This document shows positions 44,554-52,819 of a stretch of DNA of 64,000 nucleotides, one piece after another (the first letter of the stretch is position 1; each line of letters starts with the position of its first letter). The DNA comes from Echinicola soli (GTDB lineage Bacteria; Bacteroidota; Bacteroidia; Cytophagales; Cyclobacteriaceae): positions 4,005,001 to 4,069,000 of the forward strand of contig NZ_CP041253.1 of NCBI RefSeq assembly GCF_006575665.1, in the 5' to 3' direction. Under the pieces are notes generated by a model that saw only the letters and a program-made list of their open reading frames with translations, was not told the origin of the DNA and ran no database searches. The translations under genes and the position numbers were made by a program.

Positions 44554-44907
44554 TTAATAGTTAAAGAAGTTTTCAATGTTTTTCTTTGAAATAACAGGTC
44601 GTCCTCCCAGTTTAATGAACTGAAGGTCTCCTTTTTTCCTGATCCTAAATAGCGTCGTACGGCTTATGTTCAAGAGTTCGCATACATCGTCCAGGTTCAG
44701 ATATTCCTTTTCTTTTAAAGCCCTTAGGGGAGCCTGAACAATGTTCTCTGTTTCCCTGTTGGAGGCTTCAAGTTTCTCCTCCTTTTTACGTTGTTTATAG
44801 GCTTTTTTGGCGCAGGCATCACTACAATATTTGGTAACAGTTGTTTTTGCTACGAACACGGCATTGCAGTACTGGCAGATACGATGTACACGGATATTGG
44901 AACTCAT
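44554..44907 (-). CDS. Excisionase-like helix-turn-helix protein with zinc ribbon (117 aa)
   Basis: N-terminal zinc-ribbon-like part (CQYCNAVFVAKTTVTKYCSD, plus CAKKAYKQRKK) and a C-terminal MerR/excisionase helix-turn-helix (YLNLDDVCELLNISRTTLFR, then LQFIKLGGRPVISKKNIENF). Proteins of this form are carried by integrative elements of Bacteroidota next to a tyrosine integrase. No integrase is present here, so it is probably a remnant or helper of a decayed element. Confidence 0.8.
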   Translation of the reverse strand: MSSNIRVHRICQYCNAVFVAKTTVTKYCSDACAKKAYKQRKKEEKLEASNRETENIVQAPLRALKEKEYLNLDDVCELLNISRTTLFRIRKKGDLQFIKLGGRPVISKKNIENFFNY

Positions 44908-45007
44908 GGTAATTTCTCCGGATTTTTTGTTTCAGAATAGTTCAAAATGTATCAATATGTTTCAAACTGTTTCAAATCATTTCATCAATTCCCAAAATTT
45001 GTATCGT

Positions 45008-45058
45008 GGTGCAAACACCTGGTTTTGTGGTACAAATACGGGATGAATACGGTACAAA
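45008..45058. repeat. Three GGTRCAAA direct repeats upstream of the excisionase-like gene
   Basis: GGTGCAAA (45008), GGTACAAA (45029) and GGTACAAA (45051) are spaced 21-22 bp, two helical turns. They could be binding sites for a recombinase or for the adjacent helix-turn-helix protein. A second set of GTTTCAAA-like repeats lies at about 44930-44990. Confidence 0.45.
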
Positions 45059-45090
45059 AGTATCAAAAAACCGGAAACAAAAACAAATAA

Positions 45091-45123
45091 AAAAAGGTGT
45101 AAAAATAATTTTTACACCTTTTT
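45091..45123 (-). terminator. Bidirectional terminator after mnmE
   Basis: Perfect 15-bp stem (AAAAAGGTGTAAAAA / TTTTTACACCTTTTT) with a 3-nt loop, T-rich on either strand. It lies 42 nt past the mnmE stop. Confidence 0.85.
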
Positions 45124-45164
45124 AATTTCGTATTTTAGTATTTTTTTAGATTTATTTTCTGTTT

Positions 45165-46547
45165 CTACTTGCCGATACAAAACTTACTAAATATATTAGC
45201 CAACAGATCATCCGTAGTGATCTCCCCGGTAATCTCTCCAAGGAAATGTAGGGACCGGCGGATGTCCATGGCCAGGAAATCATTGGTGATTTCTTCGTCA
45301 ATACCGTTCAGTACATCCAACAGGGACTCGCGGGTCTTTACCAAGGAATCATAGTGACGGATATTGGTCACTACGGTATTGCCTGTTTTGAATTTATCCA
45401 GGTTGACCAGTTCCAGTACTTTATCTCTCAGATCATCAAGGCGCTCCTTTTGCCCTGCTGAGATAAAAATCGTATCCGGATATTTATCTTTTAACTCACT
45501 GATAAATTGATCATTAGCCTTATCAATCTTATTGGCTACTTTAACGAAAGGAACGCCGAGATTTTCCAGCTTATTGATATCACGATTGATCTCCACCATA
45601 TCGGTATCGCTGAGGTCAAAAAGGTAAAGAATCAAAGAAGCACTTTTCATCTTTTCCTGAGTCCTGGAAACACCCATGGCTTCAATTGTATCGGTCGTTT
45701 CGCGCAAACCTGCCGTATCGATAAAACGGAAAATCACTCCGCCAATATTGATTTCGTCCTCGATAAAATCACGTGTGGTGCCCGCAATATCAGATACAAT
45801 GGCCTTTTCTTCATTTAGCAGCGCATTGAGCAAAGTAGACTTGCCTGCATTGGGTTTCCCTGCGATGACCGTCGGAACACCGTTCTTGATCACATTGCCC
45901 AAGTCAAAACTGCCAATCAGCTGTTCTACCACCCGGAGAAGCTTCTCCACCAGCACTTTCAGGTCATCACGACTGGCAAACTCCACATCCTCTTCCACAA
46001 AATCCAGCTCCAGCTCGATCATGGATGCAAAATGGATCAACTGGTCCCTCAACTGCTTGATTTCACCACTAAAGCCTCCTCGCATCTGGTGAAGAGCTGC
46101 CTGATGGGAAGCTTCACTGTCCGAATGAATCAGGTCCGCCACCGCCTCTGCCTGGGCCAGATCAAATTGCCCATTTAAAAATGCCCGCTGGGTAAACTCA
46201 CCCGGTTTGGCAGGCCTCGCCCCTTTTCTTATTAGCAGCTTAATGACCTGATTGATAATATATGAAGAGCCATGGGTAGATATTTCCACGACATTTTCCT
46301 TGGTGAAGGATTTTGGAGCTACGAATAAGGACACTAATACTTCGTCAATGACCTTATCATCATCCCTGATCGTGCCAAAGTGAATGGTATGGCTTGCCTG
46401 CTCTTCCAGGTTCTTGCCAGCAAATACCTCATTGGTAAGTCTGATAGCATCCTTGCCGGAAAGGCGAATGACGGCGATGGCGCCTACGCCTTGGGGGGTG
46501 GCCAATGCGATGATCGTATCTTCTTTTTCGCTGATCGAAAAGCTCAT
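45165..46547 (-). CDS. mnmE: tRNA modification GTPase MnmE (460 aa)
   Basis: With MnmG this GTPase installs the carboxymethylaminomethyl group on U34 of certain tRNAs. N-terminal formyl-THF-binding domain (TIIALATPQGVGAIAVIRLS), then helical domain and an inserted G domain with G1 GKPNAGKS, G2 segment GTTRDF, G3 DTAGLRET and G4 NKIDKA. The C-terminus has the invariant Cys-Ile-Gly-Lys ending (FSKFCIGK). Length and motifs are normal, so the gene is intact. It marks the chromosomal backbone at the right edge of the mobile region. Confidence 0.97.
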   Translation of the reverse strand: MSFSISEKEDTIIALATPQGVGAIAVIRLSGKDAIRLTNEVFAGKNLEEQASHTIHFGTIRDDDKVIDEVLVSLFVAPKSFTKENVVEISTHGSSYIINQVIKLLIRKGARPAKPGEFTQRAFLNGQFDLAQAEAVADLIHSDSEASHQAALHQMRGGFSGEIKQLRDQLIHFASMIELELDFVEEDVEFASRDDLKVLVEKLLRVVEQLIGSFDLGNVIKNGVPTVIAGKPNAGKSTLLNALLNEEKAIVSDIAGTTRDFIEDEINIGGVIFRFIDTAGLRETTDTIEAMGVSRTQEKMKSASLILYLFDLSDTDMVEINRDINKLENLGVPFVKVANKIDKANDQFISELKDKYPDTIFISAGQKERLDDLRDKVLELVNLDKFKTGNTVVTNIRHYDSLVKTRESLLDVLNGIDEEITNDFLAMDIRRSLHFLGEITGEITTDDLLANIFSKFCIGK

Positions 46548-46576
46548 GGAATGGGATTATTTTATAGATAAGGAGA

Positions 46577-46584
46577 CAAAGATA
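46577..46584 (-). promoter_or_regulatory. Candidate -7 box for mnmE
   Basis: TATCTTTG on the minus strand matches TAnnTTTG and lies 30 nt upstream of the mnmE ATG. No clear TTG is found at the -33 distance. Confidence 0.4.
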
Positions 46585-46727
46585 CAAGGCATTTGGTGGA
46601 ATTGTCGAACTCCTGGACTGTTAAATTACCGAACTGTAGTATTTTCAAATACGAGATTTTGCCTCACTATATTGGAAACGAGGATCCCGAAAGCCTTCAT
46701 TTTACTTCGTACCTCGTATTTCTAGCT

Positions 46728-47201
46728 TCATTCTTTACCATCGACAAACCGCTCAATGGTCGCTTTTAGGTCATTGATAAAGGCTTCTGGCTTTCGGTAA
46801 CCTGGAAGTTGGGTGATGTTTTCCATTGCTGAATCAATGATCACGAAATTCGGATAAGAACTTACGCGCATCGCCTTGGCCATGCTTGCTTCGGTATATT
46901 CCTGTCCTTTAAACTCAAACTTCTCACCGTTATTTTCAGCATCCAGCTTCACCGCATAAAAATTTTCATTCAGATAACTGATCACTTGCTCATCCGTAAA
47001 GGTCTCCTTGTCCATTTTTTTGCACCAACCGCACCAGTCGGTATAAACATCCACGATCAGCATTTTTGGAATTTCTTCGTTCAGGGCTGTTGCTTCTTGG
47101 AAGCTATGCCATTTTATCTCAGGTTTTTCCTGTGCGAAAACCAGCCCTCCAACCAACAAGAAAGCAACCAGTGAAATTAACTTTTTCATTTGATTCATCA
47201 T
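46728..47201 (-). CDS. Secreted thioredoxin-like protein (157 aa)
   Basis: Signal peptide (KKLISLVAFLLVGGLVFAQ) followed by a thioredoxin fold with the active site DWCGWCKKMD (Cys57, Cys60) and a cis-Pro region SSYPNFVIID near residue 115. The Cys-Gly-Trp-Cys spacing is usual for the periplasmic thioredoxin-like (DUF255-type) disulfide proteins of Bacteroidota. The start may be the internal MKK at 47189. It probably reduces or folds exported proteins. Confidence 0.85.
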   Translation of the reverse strand: MMNQMKKLISLVAFLLVGGLVFAQEKPEIKWHSFQEATALNEEIPKMLIVDVYTDWCGWCKKMDKETFTDEQVISYLNENFYAVKLDAENNGEKFEFKGQEYTEASMAKAMRVSSYPNFVIIDSAMENITQLPGYRKPEAFINDLKATIERFVDGKE

Positions 47202-47332
47202 TATGTGCTATTACCAAGCATTTTCAGTCTTAGTTCCTTACGGAAAGAGACCGGAATAGGTTTGGAATTAAAAGATTCGTAGCTACACTGTAGGTTCTAA
47301 CTCATGACGATTGTTTATGTTTTTTTACCCGG

Positions 47333-47449
47333 ATGCCGTTTAGACAATAACAGACAGTGACAAAGCTTTGATGATTGAAAAGGTCCTTTGCCGATCTGTC
47401 GGGATCAGCCCCGCATGACTATCGGGGACATACGTTAACTAAACGGCAT
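47333..47449. repeat. MITE-like element, copy 1 (117 bp)
   Basis: Ends ATGCCGTTTAG and CTAAACGGCAT are perfect inverted repeats of 11 bp. The interior shares GACAGTGACAAAGCT and ACATACGTT-type stretches with the copy at 60483-60574, which lies in the opposite orientation. This copy has about 25 extra bases in the middle. Confidence 0.7.
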
Positions 47450-47590
47450 TGATTTCGGGTTTAAGCATTTTGGTCCTGTATCTGTTATGGAGAAGGATTC
47501 GGAACGTTTATTTTCTTCCTCGTCATTGGTCATTACCTAGCCTAAAGGGATGTCTTTGGCACGGCACTGCATTTGACCGAATACAATCAA

Positions 47591-48901
47591 TTAGTGGCCG
47601 TTTTTCATTTTAAGCTCCGGCTCTACCCCCAGTTGTTTTGCAAATTCCTCTAAATATGCCTTAAAGTAGTCTTTACGCGCAAAGCCCGGATCTGACAATT
47701 CCCAGGCCGCCACGGCATAATATTCCATCGGTTTTCCTGGTTCAATGTTCACCTTGGCCAAAAAGCTATTGGTAAGCTGGCCGGTTTGGGGAGCTTCCAT
47801 CCACCCTTCGTAAACGGATGTAGGAATGATCAGGGCCAATCCCAAGTACCATTCCTTTTCATAAGTCTGTTTATCATGAGTGAATAACACTGTGAAGTCC
47901 CCTACTTCCATGTCTTGGAGTTGCTGGTCAGTATGGATATTCACCAATCCGATCACACCCTTTTCATCTCCCTGCAGGTTGTCAAAAACCACAGCATTAT
48001 GGTAACCAAACATCCCAGGCCAGATTTCAGTGGTTTCTGTGACCCGATACGTTCTTCCTGTTTCCTCTGGTGCCCAATCCTGGTAGTCGTATTTCATCAA
48101 TGAAAGTAAGGGCCCACTTTCGATCACCTCAAAAGTTGTGGCGGCCACATTATTGGCACTGTCTCGCTGAGTGACACCCAACCGGACGAGTTGATCGCCT
48201 ATCAAAAGTGAATAGCCACCAATACCCACTGAAGTTCCCACCGACAGGATATCCCTGCCCCAATCTTCCATGACATGGTAGTTGTCCTCTGTCACACCAG
48301 CCTCATTGATACCGACATTTCGTGGGGACATGGCGCTTACCCTTTTGCCAAATACATCCTTGGAATTACGGCCGTCCAGATAGTGTCGGAAGCCTACTTT
48401 GTCATTTTCCCATGATGGCCCATCGGTCTGGTAAGGTTGATAGCCCATCACGCCCGGCAATTCCTTGGGATAAAAAGTATCCTTTTTGGCCGGATTCACC
48501 GTATCCGATTCGGAAGACCTGACCCCAAAACGCACATAGGTCCTCTCTTGCCATTTTGGGACCACTTCCTTCCAGCTTAAGCCTATTTCCTTGGACGCTC
48601 CTTGGTCCAAATCCAATAGGAAGAACAACTCATCCCACTGTCCATCCCCATCAGTATCTACCAATTGGCTTGGAATCGTGTCTGATGATCGCTTATCGAT
48701 CAATAGAGGCTGCATTCCTTTTTTATCGGAGGTGCCCAACTTTCCCTTTGGAATACGTATAGGCTTTTCTGCCAGATCAACTTGACTTGGATTATTGGCC
48801 GAAATCGATGCATCATATCCATTCTTAGGTTCACAACCCACCACTAAAAGACAACCTATAAATGGTAAAAAAAACCTGTATTTGAATCGTTGATAAATCA
48901 T
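47591..48901 (-). CDS. DUF4861 lipoprotein (436 aa)
   Basis: Lipoprotein signal with lipobox Cys at residue 23 (FLPFIGCLLVVGCEPKNG). The body matches the DUF4861 family: PSQLVDTDGDGQWDELFFLL, GPSWENDKVGFRHYLDGRNS, YHVMEDWGRDILSVG and YYAVAAWELSDPGFARKDYF. DUF4861 proteins occur in polysaccharide utilisation clusters, often those for uronic-acid-containing glycans; biochemical role is unproven. The gene overlaps the upstream lyase-like gene by 4 nt, so the two are co-translated and probably act on the same substrate. Confidence 0.82.
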   Translation of the reverse strand: MIYQRFKYRFFLPFIGCLLVVGCEPKNGYDASISANNPSQVDLAEKPIRIPKGKLGTSDKKGMQPLLIDKRSSDTIPSQLVDTDGDGQWDELFFLLDLDQGASKEIGLSWKEVVPKWQERTYVRFGVRSSESDTVNPAKKDTFYPKELPGVMGYQPYQTDGPSWENDKVGFRHYLDGRNSKDVFGKRVSAMSPRNVGINEAGVTEDNYHVMEDWGRDILSVGTSVGIGGYSLLIGDQLVRLGVTQRDSANNVAATTFEVIESGPLLSLMKYDYQDWAPEETGRTYRVTETTEIWPGMFGYHNAVVFDNLQGDEKGVIGLVNIHTDQQLQDMEVGDFTVLFTHDKQTYEKEWYLGLALIIPTSVYEGWMEAPQTGQLTNSFLAKVNIEPGKPMEYYAVAAWELSDPGFARKDYFKAYLEEFAKQLGVEPELKMKNGH

Positions 48902-50679
48902 TGAAATGTTAGTTTATGGGTAAATGGCGTGATGCCAGTGAGGTAAACATGATTTCCTTCTGTACGCAAGGAGCCAAAGTGCACACTGTACTTTTCACCA
49001 TCCAACCGGCGAATCCGCTCATGTTCTTTGATTCCAGGACCAAAAGTAATCGTATCTCCACCTTTCTCAAACGCCCCTTGACCATCGGTCAAAAAGTAAT
49101 TATCCTCACCATCATTCGCCGGTTCCACACCTTTCAATTGGCCTGTCTGGTCAAAACACATTTCCACGGTAACACTCACCCCCTCCAATCCAGTAACCTC
49201 AAAAACCAAGTCTACTTTTCCATTGTTTTCTTCGACAGTCACCTTACTTTCCAGTGTCTTTACATTGCTCACAGGCCGCTTGTCAAAGGCCATTTTACTC
49301 CAGAACCTACCGTCCACACTCGGGGTAAGTTCATAATCCCCATCTTTATTTCTAAGGGACTTCGGTAGCGGTTGGTAATAGGGCGCCTCCAATTTTTGAT
49401 AAAGGTGATATTTGCCATTTTCATGACGAAGTCCTTGACTTCTGAAATGCCCCATACTGAAAAAATTGGCGGACATCCGCATGTACCAAAGAATGGCATT
49501 TCCTTTGCGATAACTGAAAAAGTTAGGACTAACAGATCGCCCTGAGGCAATGATCAAAGGCCAATCCACTCCACCAAAAATGGTTGCCGTGGTAGCCTCC
49601 CTCCTGATTCGGGCAAGACCACTTGTCGTAAACAGTTTTTCGAAATCCACCGGCACCGGCTCACCAGCTGGAAGGTCTTTTCTCAGCATTTCATCCTCCA
49701 TAAAATGGAACAATGCTTCTTCGACAATCATCCTGTCAAAGCCAGGAAAGCCTTCGATCATCTGGCAGATTTTTGCAAAACGACCATTTTGGTCATAGTT
49801 GGCCAAATAACGGTAATGCAGGTACTGCACCACGATGCTACGATGGGAATATTGGTCTTGACGTCTGCTGTCAGTGGTCACAAGATCGCCGTTTGGCTCC
49901 ATGTAATAGTAGGTCATCTCCAGGCTTTTCCTTGGAGCCGCATATAATTCCGGCCGATCCAACAGCCTTCCCAAAGCAATAAAAGCGTTATTTTCCACAT
50001 CGGAATAATTCATGCTTCGTTCTGGATAATGTCCGTCTTTGTCCAGGTAGATGCCTTCACTTAGCCATTCATCTATGCGGTCTACGTATTTCTGTTCAGG
50101 GTAAAGCTGATTGATCCTGGCCAGCGCATGACACACCACCCAACGGTGATTAGGGGTATGCACCCCTCCTACTACCAGTGCCTCCCCCGTTTTCAGCACA
50201 AATCCTTTGATCTTTTTCTTTACCGGATCCAACTCACCATCTGCCTTTTGGCTCAAAATATAGACACCGGCACAAAGTGGCTCCATGATAAAAGCAGTAT
50301 CCGGAGGAGATTCTAAGTTACCTGCATTGATGGTGCCATCGGGCCGTTGGTTTTCTATCAGTTTGTCTGCTGTGTAGTCCAATAACCCTATCACTTTATG
50401 GTCTTCATAATAACGTGAGTCAGTACAGCAATATGCAGCAGCCAACATGGCAAAATTATAGCCATAACTTCGGCCTCCATGCTTATTGGCTTGATCCCCT
50501 TTCTCAAGGAGATTTTGTACATGCTGATCATTTGCCTTGACCATCTCATTCCAGAGAGGTGTCATCGTTTCATACCTTTTCCTGCCGGAAAAAGAAAAAC
50601 CCAGGGACGGCATCAGGTACATAGCTCCTCCCAGTCCAAGGGATTGTTTTAGAAAGGTATTTCTGTTTATTTTTTTCAT
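48898..50679 (-). CDS. Secreted polysaccharide lyase/hydrolase-like protein (593 aa)
   Basis: N-terminal export signal (NRNTFLKQSLGLGGAMYLMP), not a true twin-arginine signal. Residues about 30-330 look like an (alpha/alpha) toroid with TINAGNLESPPDTAF, GGVHTPNHRWVVCHALARIN and DGHYPERSMNYSDVENNAFI, which supply His and Tyr residues suited to a lyase. The rest is a beta-sandwich-like region, as in many toroid-fold lyases (heparinase II/III or hyaluronate lyase type). I cannot assign a PL or GH family. It is coupled to the DUF4861 gene and lies near susCD, so a role in glycan cleavage is likely. Confidence 0.6.
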   Translation of the reverse strand: MKKINRNTFLKQSLGLGGAMYLMPSLGFSFSGRKRYETMTPLWNEMVKANDQHVQNLLEKGDQANKHGGRSYGYNFAMLAAAYCCTDSRYYEDHKVIGLLDYTADKLIENQRPDGTINAGNLESPPDTAFIMEPLCAGVYILSQKADGELDPVKKKIKGFVLKTGEALVVGGVHTPNHRWVVCHALARINQLYPEQKYVDRIDEWLSEGIYLDKDGHYPERSMNYSDVENNAFIALGRLLDRPELYAAPRKSLEMTYYYMEPNGDLVTTDSRRQDQYSHRSIVVQYLHYRYLANYDQNGRFAKICQMIEGFPGFDRMIVEEALFHFMEDEMLRKDLPAGEPVPVDFEKLFTTSGLARIRREATTATIFGGVDWPLIIASGRSVSPNFFSYRKGNAILWYMRMSANFFSMGHFRSQGLRHENGKYHLYQKLEAPYYQPLPKSLRNKDGDYELTPSVDGRFWSKMAFDKRPVSNVKTLESKVTVEENNGKVDLVFEVTGLEGVSVTVEMCFDQTGQLKGVEPANDGEDNYFLTDGQGAFEKGGDTITFGPGIKEHERIRRLDGEKYSVHFGSLRTEGNHVYLTGITPFTHKLTFQ

Positions 50680-50748
50680 TGCTTAGATGTTTTAATTTCG
50701 ACCTATTTTCGGAGTGGATCATCACTTCGAGCTTGTCTGAACTGTCTG

Positions 50749-50982
50749 GAGCCAAAGGCAGGCTTGTCTGAAGCCAAGCAGGCTTGTCTGAAGCCAAGCA
50801 GGCTTGTCTGAAGCCAAAGGCAGGCTTGTCTGAAGCCAAAGGCAGGCTTGTCTGAAGCCAAAGGCAGGCTTGTCTGAAGCCAAAGGCAGGCTTGTCTGAA
50901 GCCAAGCGGGCCTGTCTGGAGCCAACGGCAGGCTTGTCTGGAGCCAAGCGGGCCTGTCTGGAGCCAAAGGCAGGCTTGTCTG
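50749..50982. repeat. 20/22-bp minisatellite, 11 units
   Basis: Eleven tandem units alternate between 22 bp (core GCCAAAGGCAGGCTTGTCTG) and 20 bp (core GCCAAGCAGGCTTGTCTG) forms, with two GGGCC variants. Each unit can form a small hairpin (AAGCC...GGCTT). A twelfth, partial unit runs into the adjacent dispersed repeat. It lies in the leader of the lyase-like gene. Confidence 0.9.
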
Positions 50983-51095
50983 GAGCCAAGCAGAGCGTAG
51001 CGAAGTATTTGTGGGAGGTGGCCGTGGCAGTCTCATTTTCTTAGATGAGATTGCTTCACTTCGTTTCTCTCCGTTCGCTATGACGGTTTGGAAGA
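50983..51095. repeat. REP-like dispersed repeat fused to the minisatellite
   Basis: Contains AGCGTAGCGAAGTATTTGTG, then GAGATTGCTTCACTTCGTTT and GTTCGCTATGACGG, a composition of the common 'GTCATTGCGA...GCAATCTC' dispersed repeats of Bacteroidota genomes. No gene is likely here although open frames run through it. Confidence 0.55.
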
Positions 51096-51164
51096 CCTGT
51101 CTATTGCAGATAAAGTCTAAGGGCAACTTCATTCAAATAGATCTCAACTAATTATAAAAGGAAA

Positions 51165-51181
51165 TGCTCCCAAAAGGAGCA
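51165..51181 (-). terminator. Terminator after the susC-susD operon
   Basis: TGCTCC / GGAGCA stem with a 5-nt loop, 28 nt past the susD stop; on the minus strand it is followed by TTTCCTTTTATAATT. Confidence 0.6.
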
Positions 51182-51208
51182 CCTCCCTTACAATCAAACC
51201 CCCAACAA

Positions 51209-52807
51209 TTAATATCCGTCGTTTTGTGTGATACTGTTTCCCGTCACATCCACTTCGCTTTGCGGAATGGGCCTAAGGCTGTGAAAAGGCTTAATGGCTT
51301 TGTTCAAGGCCGCATGGGGATTGTACGCAAGGACTCTTTCCTGCAGCTTGCCCGTACGTTTGAGATCCATCCATCTGCTGATTTCTCCTGCCATTTCTAT
51401 TGCACTTTCATTCAAGATCACATCAAGGTCGATATCACCTGCATCCAGCATCATATCCAGTCCGGCGCGATCCCGAAGCGCGTTGATATGTTCAGCTGCT
51501 TTGCCTGCATCGCCTGCTTGGAGGTAGGCCTCCGCTGCTATCAACCTGGTCTCCCCGGATCGGATCAGGATCGCGTCCCGCTCACCATCTGGATTGATTC
51601 CTGGATTGGTATACGGTACGCCCGGATCGTCAAATTTCTTGAACATTGGAAAATGAACCTGGGTCAATCCGTCAGGAGTGAAATATTCATCAGGATTGAA
51701 AACCACATAATCCTTACTGCTGATGACAGCATCTGCCCAAGCTGTTTTGGGAAAATAGATGCTGGTATCCCCTTCTTGAATAATCCCGTCCGGACCATTC
51801 ACCTCGGCAATCATCAGCCTTCGGACCGTAGCTGCTTCCCTTTCGTCACCTTCTTCAAACAAGCTGAAGAAATAAGGTGTGGGAGCCCTACCTAAACCTC
51901 TGTGGTAAAGTGTGGATCGCGTCTGACCAGGATATACATCATATACAAATTTAAACAGCAAATGACGATAGTTTCCAAGACCTCTGGATACAGGATTATC
52001 TCCATAGAGCAACGAAAAGATGACTTCTTCATTCCGTTGGTTTTCGATGGACACCAATGATGCAAAATCATCCACCAAAGGGTGCTTTTCGATCACTGTT
52101 TCGGCCAGTGCCGCTGCTTCAGAAAAATCAGTTGCACTCCCAAAATCCTTATAGCCCCTTGTCAAAAGCACTTTGGCCTTTAAGTGCCTTACGGCATCTT
52201 TTGACACTTTGCCATATTGGGCAGGGGATTCGTCCACTGCTGCCAAGGCATCATCCAGATCAGCTATTATCTGACCGTAAACGTCCGTTTCACTTGCTCG
52301 TACAAAGTCGGCTTGGGCAGTCTTGATTTCTTCCAGCACCAAAGGCACTCCTCCAAAGTTCTCTACCAGATGGAAATAAGCAAAAGCCCGTAAAAACTTG
52401 GCCTCTCCCACTCCCACTGCTCGATCCGTGTCACTCAGTCCCTGCACCTGGTCTGCCCTGCTGATAGCCGTATTGGTAGCGGCCACGACATTGTAATAAT
52501 TGGTCCAATACGTCTGCAATGCACCGTTTACAGGACGAAGGTTGACATAGTCATTCAGTTCACTGATACCGGCAATAATATCCCTTCGGGTAAATATATC
52601 TGTGCCCTGATGGTCAAGGTCATAGAAAGTAGTCGCCAAACGCATTTTGTCATATGCATTGGCCACCATTTGGTCCAATGCTGTGGGATCATTGAGCAGA
52701 ATCTCATCTGACAAGTAATTTCTGTTTTCCTCTTCCAGAAAGTCCGAGCAAGAAACCAAGCCCATGATTCCGACGATACTTACGAATAATACAATATAGT
52801 TCTTCAT
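51209..52807 (-). CDS. SusD/RagB-type glycan-binding lipoprotein 1 (532 aa)
   Basis: Surface lipoprotein that caps the partner SusC channel and binds glycan. Lipobox GLVSCSDFLEEE (Cys20), then TPR-type segments (VGEAKFLRAFAYFHLVENFG, SKDAVRHLKAKVLLTRGY) and the C-terminal region ETRLIAAEAYLQAGDAGKAA, NESAIEMAGEISRWMDLKRT, LRPIPQSEVDVT, all normal for the SusD family. It follows its susC partner by 12 nt. The substrate is not evident. Confidence 0.95.
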   Translation of the reverse strand: MKNYIVLFVSIVGIMGLVSCSDFLEEENRNYLSDEILLNDPTALDQMVANAYDKMRLATTFYDLDHQGTDIFTRRDIIAGISELNDYVNLRPVNGALQTYWTNYYNVVAATNTAISRADQVQGLSDTDRAVGVGEAKFLRAFAYFHLVENFGGVPLVLEEIKTAQADFVRASETDVYGQIIADLDDALAAVDESPAQYGKVSKDAVRHLKAKVLLTRGYKDFGSATDFSEAAALAETVIEKHPLVDDFASLVSIENQRNEEVIFSLLYGDNPVSRGLGNYRHLLFKFVYDVYPGQTRSTLYHRGLGRAPTPYFFSLFEEGDEREAATVRRLMIAEVNGPDGIIQEGDTSIYFPKTAWADAVISSKDYVVFNPDEYFTPDGLTQVHFPMFKKFDDPGVPYTNPGINPDGERDAILIRSGETRLIAAEAYLQAGDAGKAAEHINALRDRAGLDMMLDAGDIDLDVILNESAIEMAGEISRWMDLKRTGKLQERVLAYNPHAALNKAIKPFHSLRPIPQSEVDVTGNSITQNDGY

Positions 52808-52819
52808 GATGCTTTCTGA

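Noticed and set aside
50570..51132. Open frames with repeats of LQTSLPLA or SDKPAFG type
   Set aside because: They are translations of the minisatellite and the REP-like repeat, in two frames at once; no start, family or conservation supports a protein.
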